NCBI RefSeq assembly: GCF_000725545.1
Contig: NZ_JNZP01000047.1
Coordinates: 1 to 35,414, forward strand
Direction: 5' to 3'
DNA: 35,414 nucleotides
Source: Streptomyces exfoliatus
GTDB lineage: Bacteria; Actinomycetota; Actinomycetes; Streptomycetales; Streptomycetaceae
In this document: positions 22,394 to 30,329 of the stretch, piece by piece
Layout: each line of letters starts with the position of its first letter
Numbering within the stretch: position 1 is the stretch's first letter
Program-made: the position numbers and the translations under genes
Notes under the pieces: generated by a model
Databases searched by the model: none
Told to the model about the DNA's origin: nothing
What the model saw: the letters and a program-made list of their open reading frames with translations, nothing else

Positions 22394-23083
22394 GTGCAGC
22401 AGCTTCCGGACGACGACTCCGCCGATCTCCTCGCTCCCGTCCCAGCCGACCGGACCGGCGATCTTGTGGGATACGCACGCGTGTCCACCAGGGGCCAGTT
22501 GCTCGACCGGCAGATCCGCGCACTCACCGATGTCGGATGCAGCCGGATCTTCTCCGACAAGAAATCCGGCAAGAACGCCGAACGCGAGGAGCTGTGGAAG
22601 GCCCTCGACTATCTACGGCCCGGCGACACCCTCGTCGTCCCGTCGCTGGACCGGCTCGGCCGCTCGATCCAGGACCTCATCGCGATCGTGTCCGGCCTAC
22701 GCAAGCGCGGCATCGGCTTCGCCTCGCTCCACGAGGCACTCGACACCACCACGCCAGGCGGGCGCCTGGTCTTCCACGTGTTCGCGGCCCTCGCGGAATT
22801 CATCCGCGAACTCATCGTTCAGGGCACCAACGAGGGCCTGGACGCCGCCCGCGCCCGCGGCGCCCGCCTCGGACGACCGCCAGCCATGACGCCCGAGCAA
22901 GTACGTCACGCCCGCGACCTGCTCACCCGTCCCGAGAACACCGTGACCTCGATCGCGAAGCTGCTCGGCGTCTCCCGCAACACCATCTACAACTACGTGC
23001 CCGAACTGAAGGGCGGCCGCCAAGCGCTCGCCGAGGCGACCACCACGGCCGAGCTGCCGCGGCCGGCCAAGCCCAAGGAGTGA
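22394..23083 (+). CDS. tnpR: Serine resolvase, 229 aa
   Basis: GTG at 22,394 gives VQQLPDDDSADLLAPVPADR before the catalytic domain. VGYARVSTRGQLLDRQIRAL holds the active-site Ser of the serine recombinases; DKKSGKNAEREELWKALDYL, DTLVVPSLDRLGRSIQDLIA and FHVFAALAEFIRELI are further family motifs. A C-terminal helix-turn-helix (ITSIAKLLGVSRNTIYNYV type, here TVTSIAKLLGVSRNTIYNYV) binds the res site. Its stop codon (23,081-23,083) lies just inside the right terminal repeat. The enzyme resolves the cointegrate made by the transposase. The N-terminal extension of about 25 residues is unusual; a start nearer the domain is possible but has no better codon in sight. Confidence 0.9.
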   Translation: MQQLPDDDSADLLAPVPADRTGDLVGYARVSTRGQLLDRQIRALTDVGCSRIFSDKKSGKNAEREELWKALDYLRPGDTLVVPSLDRLGRSIQDLIAIVSGLRKRGIGFASLHEALDTTTPGGRLVFHVFAALAEFIRELIVQGTNEGLDAARARGARLGRPPAMTPEQVRHARDLLTRPENTVTSIAKLLGVSRNTIYNYVPELKGGRQALAEATTTAELPRPAKPKE

Positions 23084-23127
23084 TCACCGCCGTTTGCGGC
23101 TGGTGACACGGTTCTTACCGGCACCCC
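23082..23127 (-). repeat. Right terminal inverted repeat
   Basis: Partner of 16,874-16,919. It contains the last two bases of the resolvase stop and ends in CCCC at 23,127. Confidence 0.9.
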
Positions 23128-23216
23128 GACTCGAATGCCGGTCCCGGCCCGGACTGGAGGGCCAGACCTGCTGACGTGTCGTCCGGCGCCACGAAGAACT
23201 TCACGATGGTGCTCAC
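23128..23216 (-). pseudogene. Start of a gene cut by the transposon
   Basis: GTG at 23,216, behind GGGGGTGA, reads VSTIVKFFVAPDDTSAGLAL then QSGPGPAFES and meets the right transposon end. MSTIVKFFVAPDD is the opening of a common streptomycete hypothetical protein, in which the next part (S-CGNFD type) is lost here. The matching C-terminal part is not clearly the fragment at 16,547-16,873, although strand and order are compatible with one gene split by the element with a deletion. Confidence 0.6.
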
Positions 23217-23246
23217 CCGGGGATCACCCCCGACTGCCTACAGCCG

Positions 23247-23267
23247 TGATCGGCCGGACAGGTCCTA
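23247..23267. mobile_element. Solo IS end
   Basis: TGATCGGCCGGACAGGTCC and the following CTA match 30,106-30,126 with one difference. Read on the minus strand, GACCTGTCCGGCCGATCA starts right after CTAG. That is the IS5-family target, and its TAG is also the stop of the VWA gene. Confidence 0.5.
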
Positions 23268-24551
23268 GCCGATGGTCACCACGCGCGCCCAGTCGGGCGG
23301 GACGTCCGGCTCGTAGTCGGGATCGTTCTCGATCCACGCCCTGCGGCCCGATCCGGCGCGGGGGAACAGCCCCACCACCGTCCGGCACGAAGGCCGTTCG
23401 TCCGGCCAGGGCGTCTGTCCGTCCGTCAGGACCACGATGACGTCAGGCCGGGGCACCGTCCGCAGCGCCCGGACGAAGCCGGTCCGGAGATCCGTACCGC
23501 CGCCCCCCACCAACGGGATGCCCTCAGCACTGCACAACGGATGCACCGTGCGGGCCGCCGCGTCGCAGGACATCACCGTCACCAAGTCGCGGCGCCCGCC
23601 CACGGCCCGGGAGATCGCGGCCACTTCCAGGAGCGCGCCGCCGAGCTCCGCGTCGCTCACCGAACCGGAGGTGTCCACGATCACCGAGACCCGCGGCGGT
23701 CGGCGCCGAAGGCTCGGCAGCACGGCTCCCGGCACCCCCGCCGAGCGCCGCGACGGCCGCCCGTACGAGTAGTCCTCGCCCGCCCCGGCCGCGGAGGCCG
23801 CCGAGCGGACCGCCGCCCCCAGCAGGTCCCGCCACGGCTGCGGCGGGTGGAAGACCTCCTCGGCCCACCGCTTCCACGCCTTCGGCGTCGTCCCGGGGCG
23901 GCCCTTGACGGCCTGCGCCACCCGGAATCGGACGGCGTCCTGCTGCTGCTCGCTGAGCCCGTCCGCGCCGTCAGCCCCCAGCTCCCACTCGCGTTCCAGC
24001 CCGTCGGCACCGCTGCCGCAGTCCAGCCAGGCGAGGTGCTCCATGCCGGAGCCGAGCCCGATCCGGCGCAGGTAGTCCTCCATCAACTCTCCGGAGGCCA
24101 GCCCCAGGGAGCCCGGGGTCACCGCGTCCTCCGGCATGACGAGCCCGTCCCCGAACACGTCGTCGTTGATCTCGCAGTCCGCCGCGATGTTCATCAGCAG
24201 CCGGGCACCCGGGCCGGTCAGGCCGCGCTCCCAGGCGACCCGGTCACCGCGCCCGTGGTGGTCGCGCAGAAGGTGCGCCACCTCATGGACCCAGACCCCG
24301 GCGAGTTCCTCCACCGGTGTCCGCCGCACGAAGACCGGCGACACGTAGCACCGCCAGTACCGGTCGACGGCCATGGTCGGCACCCGTCGGGACTCCACGA
24401 CGTGCAGGGCGAAGAGCGCGGTCGCCAGATAGGGCCGGGCCCGGACGGCGAACAGCCGCGCGGCGAAGAGCTTGTCGAGGTCGAGGGCGGGCTCGGACAC
24501 CGCGCCGGAGCGCCCGGATGCGCCCGCGTCGGTGCCCGTGACCTGGCTCAT
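23265..24551 (-). CDS. VWA and HExxH protein, DUF2201-like, 428 aa
   Basis: ATG at 24,551 overlaps the AAA gene's stop (ATGA). Residues 20-200 are a metallopeptidase-like domain with WVHEVAHLLRDH, the HExxH zinc motif, and LMNIAADCEINDDVFG. The C-terminal VWA-like domain has VSVIVDTSGSVSDAELGGAL (MIDAS DxSGS), GGGGTDLRTGFVRAL and VIVVLTDGQTPWP. This matches DUF2201 (putative metallopeptidase plus VWA). These proteins work with a MoxR ATPase, which remodels or loads metal into clients. The last residues (WARVVTIG) meet an IS end, so the C-terminus may be slightly shortened. Confidence 0.85.
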   Translation of the reverse strand: MSQVTGTDAGASGRSGAVSEPALDLDKLFAARLFAVRARPYLATALFALHVVESRRVPTMAVDRYWRCYVSPVFVRRTPVEELAGVWVHEVAHLLRDHHGRGDRVAWERGLTGPGARLLMNIAADCEINDDVFGDGLVMPEDAVTPGSLGLASGELMEDYLRRIGLGSGMEHLAWLDCGSGADGLEREWELGADGADGLSEQQQDAVRFRVAQAVKGRPGTTPKAWKRWAEEVFHPPQPWRDLLGAAVRSAASAAGAGEDYSYGRPSRRSAGVPGAVLPSLRRRPPRVSVIVDTSGSVSDAELGGALLEVAAISRAVGGRRDLVTVMSCDAAARTVHPLCSAEGIPLVGGGGTDLRTGFVRALRTVPRPDVIVVLTDGQTPWPDERPSCRTVVGLFPRAGSGRRAWIENDPDYEPDVPPDWARVVTIG

Positions 24552-25804
24552 CGTGCGCCCGCGGCGGAAGCCACGCCGTTCACCCGCCGTGCGCCGCTCC
24601 CAACCAGGGCCGCGGCCTCGTCCGCACGCCGGGACAACGAGACCACGCCGGCAAGCCGTTCGATGGTGGGAGGGACGTCCCACTCCGCACGGCGGAGCCC
24701 GGCGAGCGTGGTCGCCGGGACGACGACCAGGTCCGGCGCGCCGGTCTCCGCAGCCCGGGCGAGCAGCGCCCACGCGGCCTCCCAGCGGGCCTTCTCCGGG
24801 CGCGCGCCGACTGCGGACACCACACCGTCGAGCGCGGCCTGGCGCAGGTCGCCCCGCTCCGGCAGCTCGGCGCCGGCCGGGTCGGCCAGCAGCACCTCGG
24901 GGTCCGGCAGTTCCATGCGGTCCAGGCTCGCAAGCAGTTCGAGCCCCGGACCGTCCCCGACCGTGCCCCTGACCAACAGAGAGAGCACCTCGCGAGAGGA
25001 GCCGGCGGCGGTGGCGAAGGCGATCAGGCGCAGGCTCATCTCCCAGCTGCGGGGGGAGGGCCAGGCGCCGCCCCGCCGGGCCTCCCCGCTGGGCAGGCGG
25101 TGCACCAGCGAGGGGCGGGTGGCGAGGAGCCCGCACACGGCGCGCCTGGCGAAGTCCACCGCGTGCGGCAGGCGTTCCGGATCGAGCCGGGGGAGCGTCG
25201 CCTGCGGCCAGGTGCCGCCGAGGCCGCGGACGACGACGTCGTGGTCGTGGGTCCACTGGAGGTGCACGAAGCGGTTGGCCAGCGGAGGGCTCAGCTCCCA
25301 GCCGTCGGCGGCCGAGGCCCGCGGGTTGGCGGCGGCCACGATCCGCACCGCGGACGGCAGCCGGAGCGCGCCGACCCGCCGCTCCAGGACGAGGCGGAGC
25401 AGGGCTGCCTGCACCGCTGGCGGAGCCGTCGACAGCTCGTCGAGGAACAGCAGACCGCGGCCCTCCTTCACCAGCCGTACCGCCCAGTCCGGCGGGGCCA
25501 TCGGGACCCCCTGCTCGGCGGGGTCGTCACCGATGACGGGCAGCCCGGAGAAGTCGGACGGCTCGTGCACACTGGCGATCACCGTCGTCAGCGGAAGGTC
25601 GAGGGACTCGGCGAGCTGGGTCAGCGCGGCCGTCTTGCCGATGCCCGGCTCACCCCAGAGGAGTACGGGCAGGTCGGCGGCGACCGCAAGCGTCAGGGCC
25701 TCCAGCTGGTCGTCGGGGCGCGGCTCGGTCGTGGAGTCGCGCAACAGGGCGAGCAGGGTGTCGGCGACGTCGAGCTGGGCGGGCGAGGGGGTGCTCAAGG
25801 GCAT
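24548..25804 (-). CDS. MoxR-type AAA+ ATPase, 418 aa
   Basis: ATG at 25,804 behind AGGTGA. Walker A is LLWGEPGIGKTAALTQLAES (residues 49-68), Walker B GRGLLFLDELSTAPPAVQAA, sensor 1 RIVAAANPRASAADG and an arginine-finger-like LSPPLANRFVHLQW. SPRSWEMSLRLIAFA lies in the lid. The C-terminal 150 residues are extra and helical (ERGDLRQAALDGVVSAVGAR). MoxR ATPases act as chaperones for VWA partner proteins; here the partner gene is coupled downstream. A hypothetical gene lies 129 bases upstream on the same strand, so the three probably form one operon. Confidence 0.9.
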   Translation of the reverse strand: MPLSTPSPAQLDVADTLLALLRDSTTEPRPDDQLEALTLAVAADLPVLLWGEPGIGKTAALTQLAESLDLPLTTVIASVHEPSDFSGLPVIGDDPAEQGVPMAPPDWAVRLVKEGRGLLFLDELSTAPPAVQAALLRLVLERRVGALRLPSAVRIVAAANPRASAADGWELSPPLANRFVHLQWTHDHDVVVRGLGGTWPQATLPRLDPERLPHAVDFARRAVCGLLATRPSLVHRLPSGEARRGGAWPSPRSWEMSLRLIAFATAAGSSREVLSLLVRGTVGDGPGLELLASLDRMELPDPEVLLADPAGAELPERGDLRQAALDGVVSAVGARPEKARWEAAWALLARAAETGAPDLVVVPATTLAGLRRAEWDVPPTIERLAGVVSLSRRADEAAALVGSGARRVNGVASAAGAR

Positions 25805-25933
25805 GGGTGATCACCTGTGTATTCGTTGTCGGTGGGGCGAACCGGCGCTGCCGCTGCGGTCGGCGGCACCGGCACACACCGGTGGTGGCGCGGGAGGTCG
25901 AGGTACCGGCGCGTGGGCGGGGTGCCGCGTCGG

Positions 25934-27331
25934 TCAGAGGGACTGGCTGTGGCGAGGGCGGGCGCGATGACTGCGTGGGCGTTCGGGCCCGGGCAGCACA
26001 CGGCCCGGGCCCGGGCCGTACAGGTCCGTCCGGTAGAGCCCGTACGCGATCCGCCGCCGGGCGGCCGACTCCAGCGCGTCCCGCAGCGCGCCGTTGCGCA
26101 GCGCGGCGCCGGGACCGAGCAGGCCCTCCACGACGGCCAGCGCGCCCGCGGTGTCGCCGTGGTCCAGGCGTTCCCGGACGCCGGTGAGGCAGTCCGGCCT
26201 CCGATGGGCCTCGTCGATGGCCTGCAAGCAGGGGAGCGGAGGGCCGCCGAGCGCGACCAGCAGCTCCTCCCGCCGGATCTCGTCGGGGCCGTGGTCGAGC
26301 GGAGCCAGTACGCCATCGGAGAGGCCGATCCGGTGCGGGACTCCCCGGCAGTCCACCAGGCGGGGCCGTCCGGGCGGGTCCGCCGCCGGGGCCGGTCCCG
26401 CGGGCGGATGACCGGGGGCGAGGGCCGCGGCCACCAGAGGATGCAGCCGCCCCGGCTCGACGAGCCTGGCGCGCAGCAACTCCAGGTCGGGCAGCACCCA
26501 GGTCGCGGCGTCGGGCAGCGTGGGCAGCGCCCCCGGTGCCGCCGGGGAGAGAACGGGGACGGCCGTGACCGGTCCACCGCCCGGCGATACGTCGAGCACC
26601 AGCTGCCGGCGGGCTCCGAGCCGTACCCTGACCCGTCCGGAGTCCCGTCCCTCCGCCCTGAGCAGGATCCCTGCCTCCGCCGCCCAGCGGTCGACGGCAT
26701 GGCCGGTCGCCTCCTCGTCCGGCCGCGGCGGATCCGCGGACGGCGCGGTGTCGGCCCCGGAGCGGATCCGCAGCTCGTCGCTGCGGGTCGCGTCCCAGAG
26801 ATGGCGGTGCAGATCCAGGCGGTACCGCCGGCTCGGGCGCGGATGCGGATGTCGGCGCTCGTCGCCGGCGGAACGGGATCCGTCCCACAGCGCGAGACTC
26901 ATCCGCTGGCCGGCGTCCGCCCAGGCGGGCGCGGTCCGCACCACGAGGTAGAGCGGTGGGGACGGGGCGTCCCCGGGGGGTGCGGTGTCTGAGTCGTCCT
27001 GCCCGCGGGGCCCGTAGCGGGCCAGCGGCACGGTGAGGCCCGGGCGCAGGACTCCGTCGGGAGCGATCCGCGGCATGTGCCAGCGCAGCAGGTCGGGAGC
27101 GAGTCGGCGGAGGTCCGCCCTGACGAGGGCGGCGCGTTCCCGCCCGTACGTGCGGGCAGCGGAGCGCAGGTCGAGATCGACGTCGACGCCCGCTGCGGCG
27201 CAGGCGCCCGACCAGTCACCGACGGAGCGGCGGAGGCCAGCGGTCTCGATCATGGAGGGCGGCACGGCGAACTCGCGCACGCGCAGCCAGAGGGAAAGGC
27301 GGGTATCGCCGTTCGCGGGGGGAGTAAGCAT
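25934..27331 (-). CDS. Unknown protein linked to MoxR/VWA genes, 465 aa
   Basis: ATG at 27,331, five bases after AAGGTGAG. The chain starts MLTPPANGDTRLSLWLRVRE then FAVPPSMIETAGLRRSVGDW and SGACAAAGVDVDLDLRSAAR. The middle carries strand-rich parts (LTVPLARYGPRGQDD; LYLVVRTAPAWADAGQR) and a conserved-looking YRLDLHRHLWDATRSDELRI. The last third has LEPGRLHPLVAAALAPGH types and helical ends (LQAIDEAHRRPDCLTGVRER). No membrane or signal segment. Proteins of this kind sit before a MoxR-type ATPase and a VWA protein in streptomycetes, as I recall. It may be the client or sensor of that pair. No catalytic motif seen. Confidence 0.7.
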   Translation of the reverse strand: MLTPPANGDTRLSLWLRVREFAVPPSMIETAGLRRSVGDWSGACAAAGVDVDLDLRSAARTYGRERAALVRADLRRLAPDLLRWHMPRIAPDGVLRPGLTVPLARYGPRGQDDSDTAPPGDAPSPPLYLVVRTAPAWADAGQRMSLALWDGSRSAGDERRHPHPRPSRRYRLDLHRHLWDATRSDELRIRSGADTAPSADPPRPDEEATGHAVDRWAAEAGILLRAEGRDSGRVRVRLGARRQLVLDVSPGGGPVTAVPVLSPAAPGALPTLPDAATWVLPDLELLRARLVEPGRLHPLVAAALAPGHPPAGPAPAADPPGRPRLVDCRGVPHRIGLSDGVLAPLDHGPDEIRREELLVALGGPPLPCLQAIDEAHRRPDCLTGVRERLDHGDTAGALAVVEGLLGPGAALRNGALRDALESAARRRIAYGLYRTDLYGPGPGRVLPGPERPRSHRARPRHSQSL

Positions 27332-27573
27332 CAGCACTCACCTTGCGCGGACGGGACCCCCGATCTGATAGCAGAGTAGGTCGTCATCACGATGATCGTA
27401 TCGAGTGGTGCGCGGCGGGGCCAGGTGTTTTCTCGGGGGACGCCGGAGCCGGATGGTCCGCCCGATCTTCGCCCCACCGGCCAGTCGGCGAGCGAGCTGG
27501 CGGGGCGGCCGACAGCCCTCGCCGGACGGCCCTGCGCTCCGGCCGGCAGGGCCTCTTTCCGTTGCAGTACTAG

Positions 27574-28456
27574 GGCGTTTCTTTCCGATCATCGGATCGT
27601 TGGTCTGGTCGTGCCATTGACCGACGCGCAGTGGGCGGGGATAGAACCGTTGCTGCCTGATCGGACGCCGCGACGGGGCGGTCGGTGGCGTGATCACCGC
27701 CAGGTGATCGATGCGATCGCCTGGAAGTTCCAGACCGGGTCTCAGTGGGTGCACCTCCCCGCCGAGTACGGCTCGTGGAAGGGCGTCTATACGAGGTTGA
27801 GGAACTGGGCCATCGATGGCACCTGGGAACGTGTCTTCACCGCGCTGCTCGCTCAAGCGGATGCCGACGGTGACCTGGAGTGGGTCGTCGCGGTCGACTC
27901 CACGATCGTGCGCGTCCACCAGAACGGCGCCGGGGCCCGCAAAAAAGGGCTCCGGCTGGTGAGCCCGCCGACCACGCGATTGGACGATCGCGTGGCGGGT
28001 TGACCACGAAGGTCCATCTCGCCGCTGACAACCGCTGTCGTCCGTTGTGCTTCGTGCTCACGCCCGGCCAGGCCGGAGATGCGCCGGCGTTCGAGGACGT
28101 GATGGCTGCCATCCGTGTCCCGCGTCGAATTGGTAGGCCCAGGATCAGGCCCCTTCGCGGTGCTGGCGGGCAAGGCATACTCGTCGCGAGCCATCCGGGA
28201 CCATCTGCGACGACGCGGAGTGCGGGCTGTGATCCCGCAGCCTGCCGACCAGATCGCCAACCGCAAACGCAAGGGACGCGGCGGCGGGCGCCCGCCCGGA
28301 TTTGACCGCGATGCCTACAAGCAACGCAACACCGTCGAACGCTGAATTAACCGCCTCAAGCAATGGCGCGGCCTGGCCACCCGCTACGAGAAGACCGCCA
28401 CCGTCTACCGTGCCGGTCTCCTCATCGCGGGCATCTTCCTTTGGTCCGCCCGCTGA
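27574..28456 (+). mobile_element. IS5-family (IS427-group) element, right end lost
   Basis: CTAG at 27,570-27,573, followed by GGCGTTTCTTTCCGATCAT, is a plausible target plus left end. The transposase remnant fills the rest. No matching inverted end follows the transposase stop at 28,456; the next gene's stop begins 13 bases later. So the right end is gone. Confidence 0.65.
27611..28456 (+). pseudogene. IS5-family transposase with frame changes and a stop
   Basis: GTG at 27,611 gives PLTDAQWAGIEPLLPDRTPR and a DDE start with VVAVDSTIVRVHQNGAGARK. At 27,941-27,946 six A residues then GGG form a slippery site; a -1 shift continues into GEPADHAIGRSRGGLTTKVH and LVLTPGQAGD-type sequence. IS427-group elements use two frames this way. 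Near 28,150 a further indel moves to a third frame (AVLAGKAYSSRAIRDHLRRR), which is not normal for the group. TGA at 28,343-28,345 stands where Cys is usual (NTVER-C-INRLKQWRGLATRY). So the first shift may be programmed, but the other two disable it. Confidence 0.8.
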
Positions 28457-28468
28457 AGAACAGGCAGC

Positions 28469-28819
28469 TCACGACCGGAGGCACTCTCCCTGCGGATCGA
28501 AGCAGACCAGGCCGTGCTCGCGGGCCAGTGCAGCGGCGTACTCGGATACTTCCTCGGCTTTGCCGTAGGACATGAGCAGGTACACGATCGGGCCCGATGC
28601 CTCGTCGATGACTGGGGTCGACGTCCACACGACACTGTGGTCGACGTCGTCCGGGTATCGCGCGACGAGGGCTTCCACGTACGCCACGATGCGCGGTGCC
28701 GGAGGCACGGCGACATCGTCCGACTCCAGGTAACGCTCGTAGAGCTCGTCATACGTCGAGCTCGCGGCACGGTTGTCGGATGGACGGTCGCCGTCCCACA
28801 CAGCAAGGTCGTAGCTCAC
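28469..28819 (-). CDS. Small hypothetical protein, 116 aa
   Basis: GTG at 28,819 gives VSYDLAVWDGDRPSDNRAAS then STYDELYERYLESDDVAVPP and RIVAYVEALVARYPDDVDHS. The C-terminal part (GPIVYLLMSYGKAEEVSEYA, REHGLVCFDPQGECLRS) is also typical. This pattern (YDLAVW...HGLVCFDPQ) is common in streptomycetes, often close to secretion- or toxin-linked genes, without a function known to me. The IS5-type remnant ends 12 bases past its stop, so the gene itself is intact. No membrane segment. Confidence 0.75.
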   Translation of the reverse strand: MSYDLAVWDGDRPSDNRAASSTYDELYERYLESDDVAVPPAPRIVAYVEALVARYPDDVDHSVVWTSTPVIDEASGPIVYLLMSYGKAEEVSEYAAALAREHGLVCFDPQGECLRS

Positions 28820-28899
28820 AGGCGCATCGTCGCAGGCAACACTTTCGCCGCCACCAGCAGGTCCTGCGATCTCTCTGTCAGTGATCCGTAAGAGAGCTC

Positions 28900-29712
28900 C
28901 TAGCCCGCGGCGTCGGCTTCGGCGTGCCGGGCCTCCATCGCGGCGATCACCCGCTGGCGGGCCAGCCGCCGGGCCTGCTTGAGCTTCGAGTCGGCCAGCA
29001 GGAGGGGCGCGAACCAGATCCAGCCCCACATGCTGTAGGAAACGGTCCCGCTCAGCACTAGGGCCTTGTTGGTGGCGAAGACCAGCACAAAAGTAGTGGC
29101 ATACGCGGCCACCCGGTGGCGGACCATGAGCCGGAGCGGGGCCTGCCACGGGCCGGCCAGCAGGTCCAGCGCGGCCGCGACTTCGGCGGCCCGCAGGTCT
29201 TCCGGATGGGCGGGCGCCTGGCCGCCCCGCTCCAGCGCTTCAGCAACATCCACGCTGTGGGACGTCAGAGTCGCTCGATCGGTCCGCGCGGCAGCCGTCC
29301 TCTCCCGTACGTCCTGCCAGTAGCCTCGCCCGGCCCAGTCGAGCGCGGCCTCCACCCGTGCCGCCTCGGGCGACCCCGCGGGCGCCAGTTCCGCGATCCG
29401 CTCCTTGAGCCGATCCACCCGAGCGACGCGACCGGGATACGTCCACGCGTCGGCCCGCAGGCACAGCTCCAGGTAGGAGACGAGCAGTCCGAGGTCGTCC
29501 GGCCACTCCGCCAGCCCCGTCTTGTAAGCCTTCTCCGCCTCGGCATCGTGGTCGTCCTCGTCCTCCGCCGCGTGGGCGAGGCCGAGCCACCGGTAGAGCA
29601 CCGGATCGGGTCCGAGTTCCCCCAGACCGGATTCGGCCACCTTCCGGGCCTTCGCGAACCCGCCCACTGCGAAGAGCTCCTCGCAGCGGTCGGCGTATTC
29701 CTCATGTGTCAT
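28900..29712 (-). CDS. TPR-like protein with two membrane segments, 270 aa
   Basis: ATG at 29,712 opens MTHEEYADRCEELFAVGGFA. The first half is TPR-like (KARKVAESGLGELGPDPVLY, RWLGLAHAAEDEDDHDAEAE, AYKTGLAEWPDDLGLLVSYL). Near the C-terminus, AAYATTFVLVFATNKALVL and YSMWGWIWFAPLLLADSKLK are two membrane helices, followed by a charged helix (LARQRVIAAMEARHAEADAA). The repeats face the cytoplasm, probably to hold a partner protein at the membrane. Partner unknown. The gene is flanked by IS debris on the right and by the 116-residue gene on the left. Confidence 0.75.
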   Translation of the reverse strand: MTHEEYADRCEELFAVGGFAKARKVAESGLGELGPDPVLYRWLGLAHAAEDEDDHDAEAEKAYKTGLAEWPDDLGLLVSYLELCLRADAWTYPGRVARVDRLKERIAELAPAGSPEAARVEAALDWAGRGYWQDVRERTAAARTDRATLTSHSVDVAEALERGGQAPAHPEDLRAAEVAAALDLLAGPWQAPLRLMVRHRVAAYATTFVLVFATNKALVLSGTVSYSMWGWIWFAPLLLADSKLKQARRLARQRVIAAMEARHAEADAAG

Positions 29713-29921
29713 GCTTCCCGCCCCAGTCGATCAGGAGATCCACTTTCAGCCACACGAACCCGCTGGTCAAGGCACCCTGGCAGGATCCGCAGCTCAGGCC
29801 TCACCCCTGCTGCCGCCCGCTTCGACGCACCTGTCATCGCCGGTACAAGCGGCTCCCGCTCTCACGCGTGGAGCCACCGGGCGCTGCTGCTGTGAGGAGA
29901 CGAAGGCCATATAGCTGCCAG

Positions 29922-30088
29922 TGAGCCTTTTCCAACCTGGCGCGCGTATGGGGGCGTGAGCCGCCAGCAGATGGTCTCCAGAGTCCTCGGCCGGCTGCGG
30001 AGCCCTGGTCAGAAGCTCGCGCCAACTGCGGGGACCCGACGGGCACCAGGGCCCTGACCAGTGCGGATGCCAGGTTGGAAAAGGCTCA
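29922..30088. mobile_element. 167-bp MITE-like element
   Basis: TGAGCCTTTTCCAACCTGGC (29,922-29,941) is the exact reverse complement of 30,069-30,088. The 127 bases between contain no transposase, so this is a non-autonomous miniature element or a deleted IS. It lies in the 617-base gap between the TPR gene and an IS5 remnant. Gap 29,713-29,921 holds nothing else that I can support. Confidence 0.75.
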
Positions 30089-30105
30089 TCATCTGGCTTC
30101 GAACA

Positions 30106-30126
30106 TGATCGACCGGACAGGTCCTA
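30106..30126. mobile_element. Solo IS end, second copy
   Basis: Same 21 bases as 23,247-23,267 with one change. On the minus strand the end follows TTAG, also a permitted IS5-family target (YTAR). No transposase is attached. Confidence 0.5.
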
Positions 30127-30165
30127 AGGGGCCGGAGTGGAGTGGACGACGGTGGCGGCCAACCA
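30124..30165 (+). repeat. 42-bp repeat, copy 2
   Basis: Identical to 970-1,011. On the minus strand a frame here ends DHHGNASTWLAATVVHSTPA P and TAG. See copy 1. Confidence 0.75.
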
Positions 30166-30329
30166 GGTGCTGGCGTTGCCGTGGTGGTCGATGAGGGGGC
30201 GAGCTCGCGCACCAGCTGAGTGCTGCCGGTGGCGGCAGGCGACACACCTTTGCTTGCGCGGAGAGCACTGCTCGGTCTCAACCCCCGCCCCGGCCCGGAA
30301 CCCGAACGGCGGGGCAATCAGCCCGGAAG

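Larger units (their letters stand above)
16874..23127. mobile_element. Tn3-family transposon, Tn4556-like ends, 6,254 bp
   Basis: Both ends carry the same inverted repeat, beginning GGGGTGCCGGTAAGAAC. Between lie a Tn3-type transposase, a res-like region, a serine resolvase and two cargo genes (ArsR-type regulator and MFS exporter). The GGGG start and the transposase/resolvase pair define the Tn3 family; Tn4556 of streptomycetes has similar ends, to my memory. Flanking pentamers are TACAC (left) and GACTC (right), so no 5-bp target duplication is seen. Different gene fragments lie on the two sides. The element looks complete inside. Confidence 0.9.

Noticed and set aside
23541..25970. An 809-codon plus-strand frame across the VWA and MoxR genes
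   Set aside because: Antisense shadow of two well-supported coupled genes; sequence is Arg/Pro/Ala-rich without motifs.
27343..27573. A gene in the gap before the IS5-type element
   Set aside because: Frames there are short and Arg/Gly-rich. A possible 18-codon leader frame (MTTYSAIRSGVPSAQGEC, minus strand) before the 465-residue gene is too short to support.
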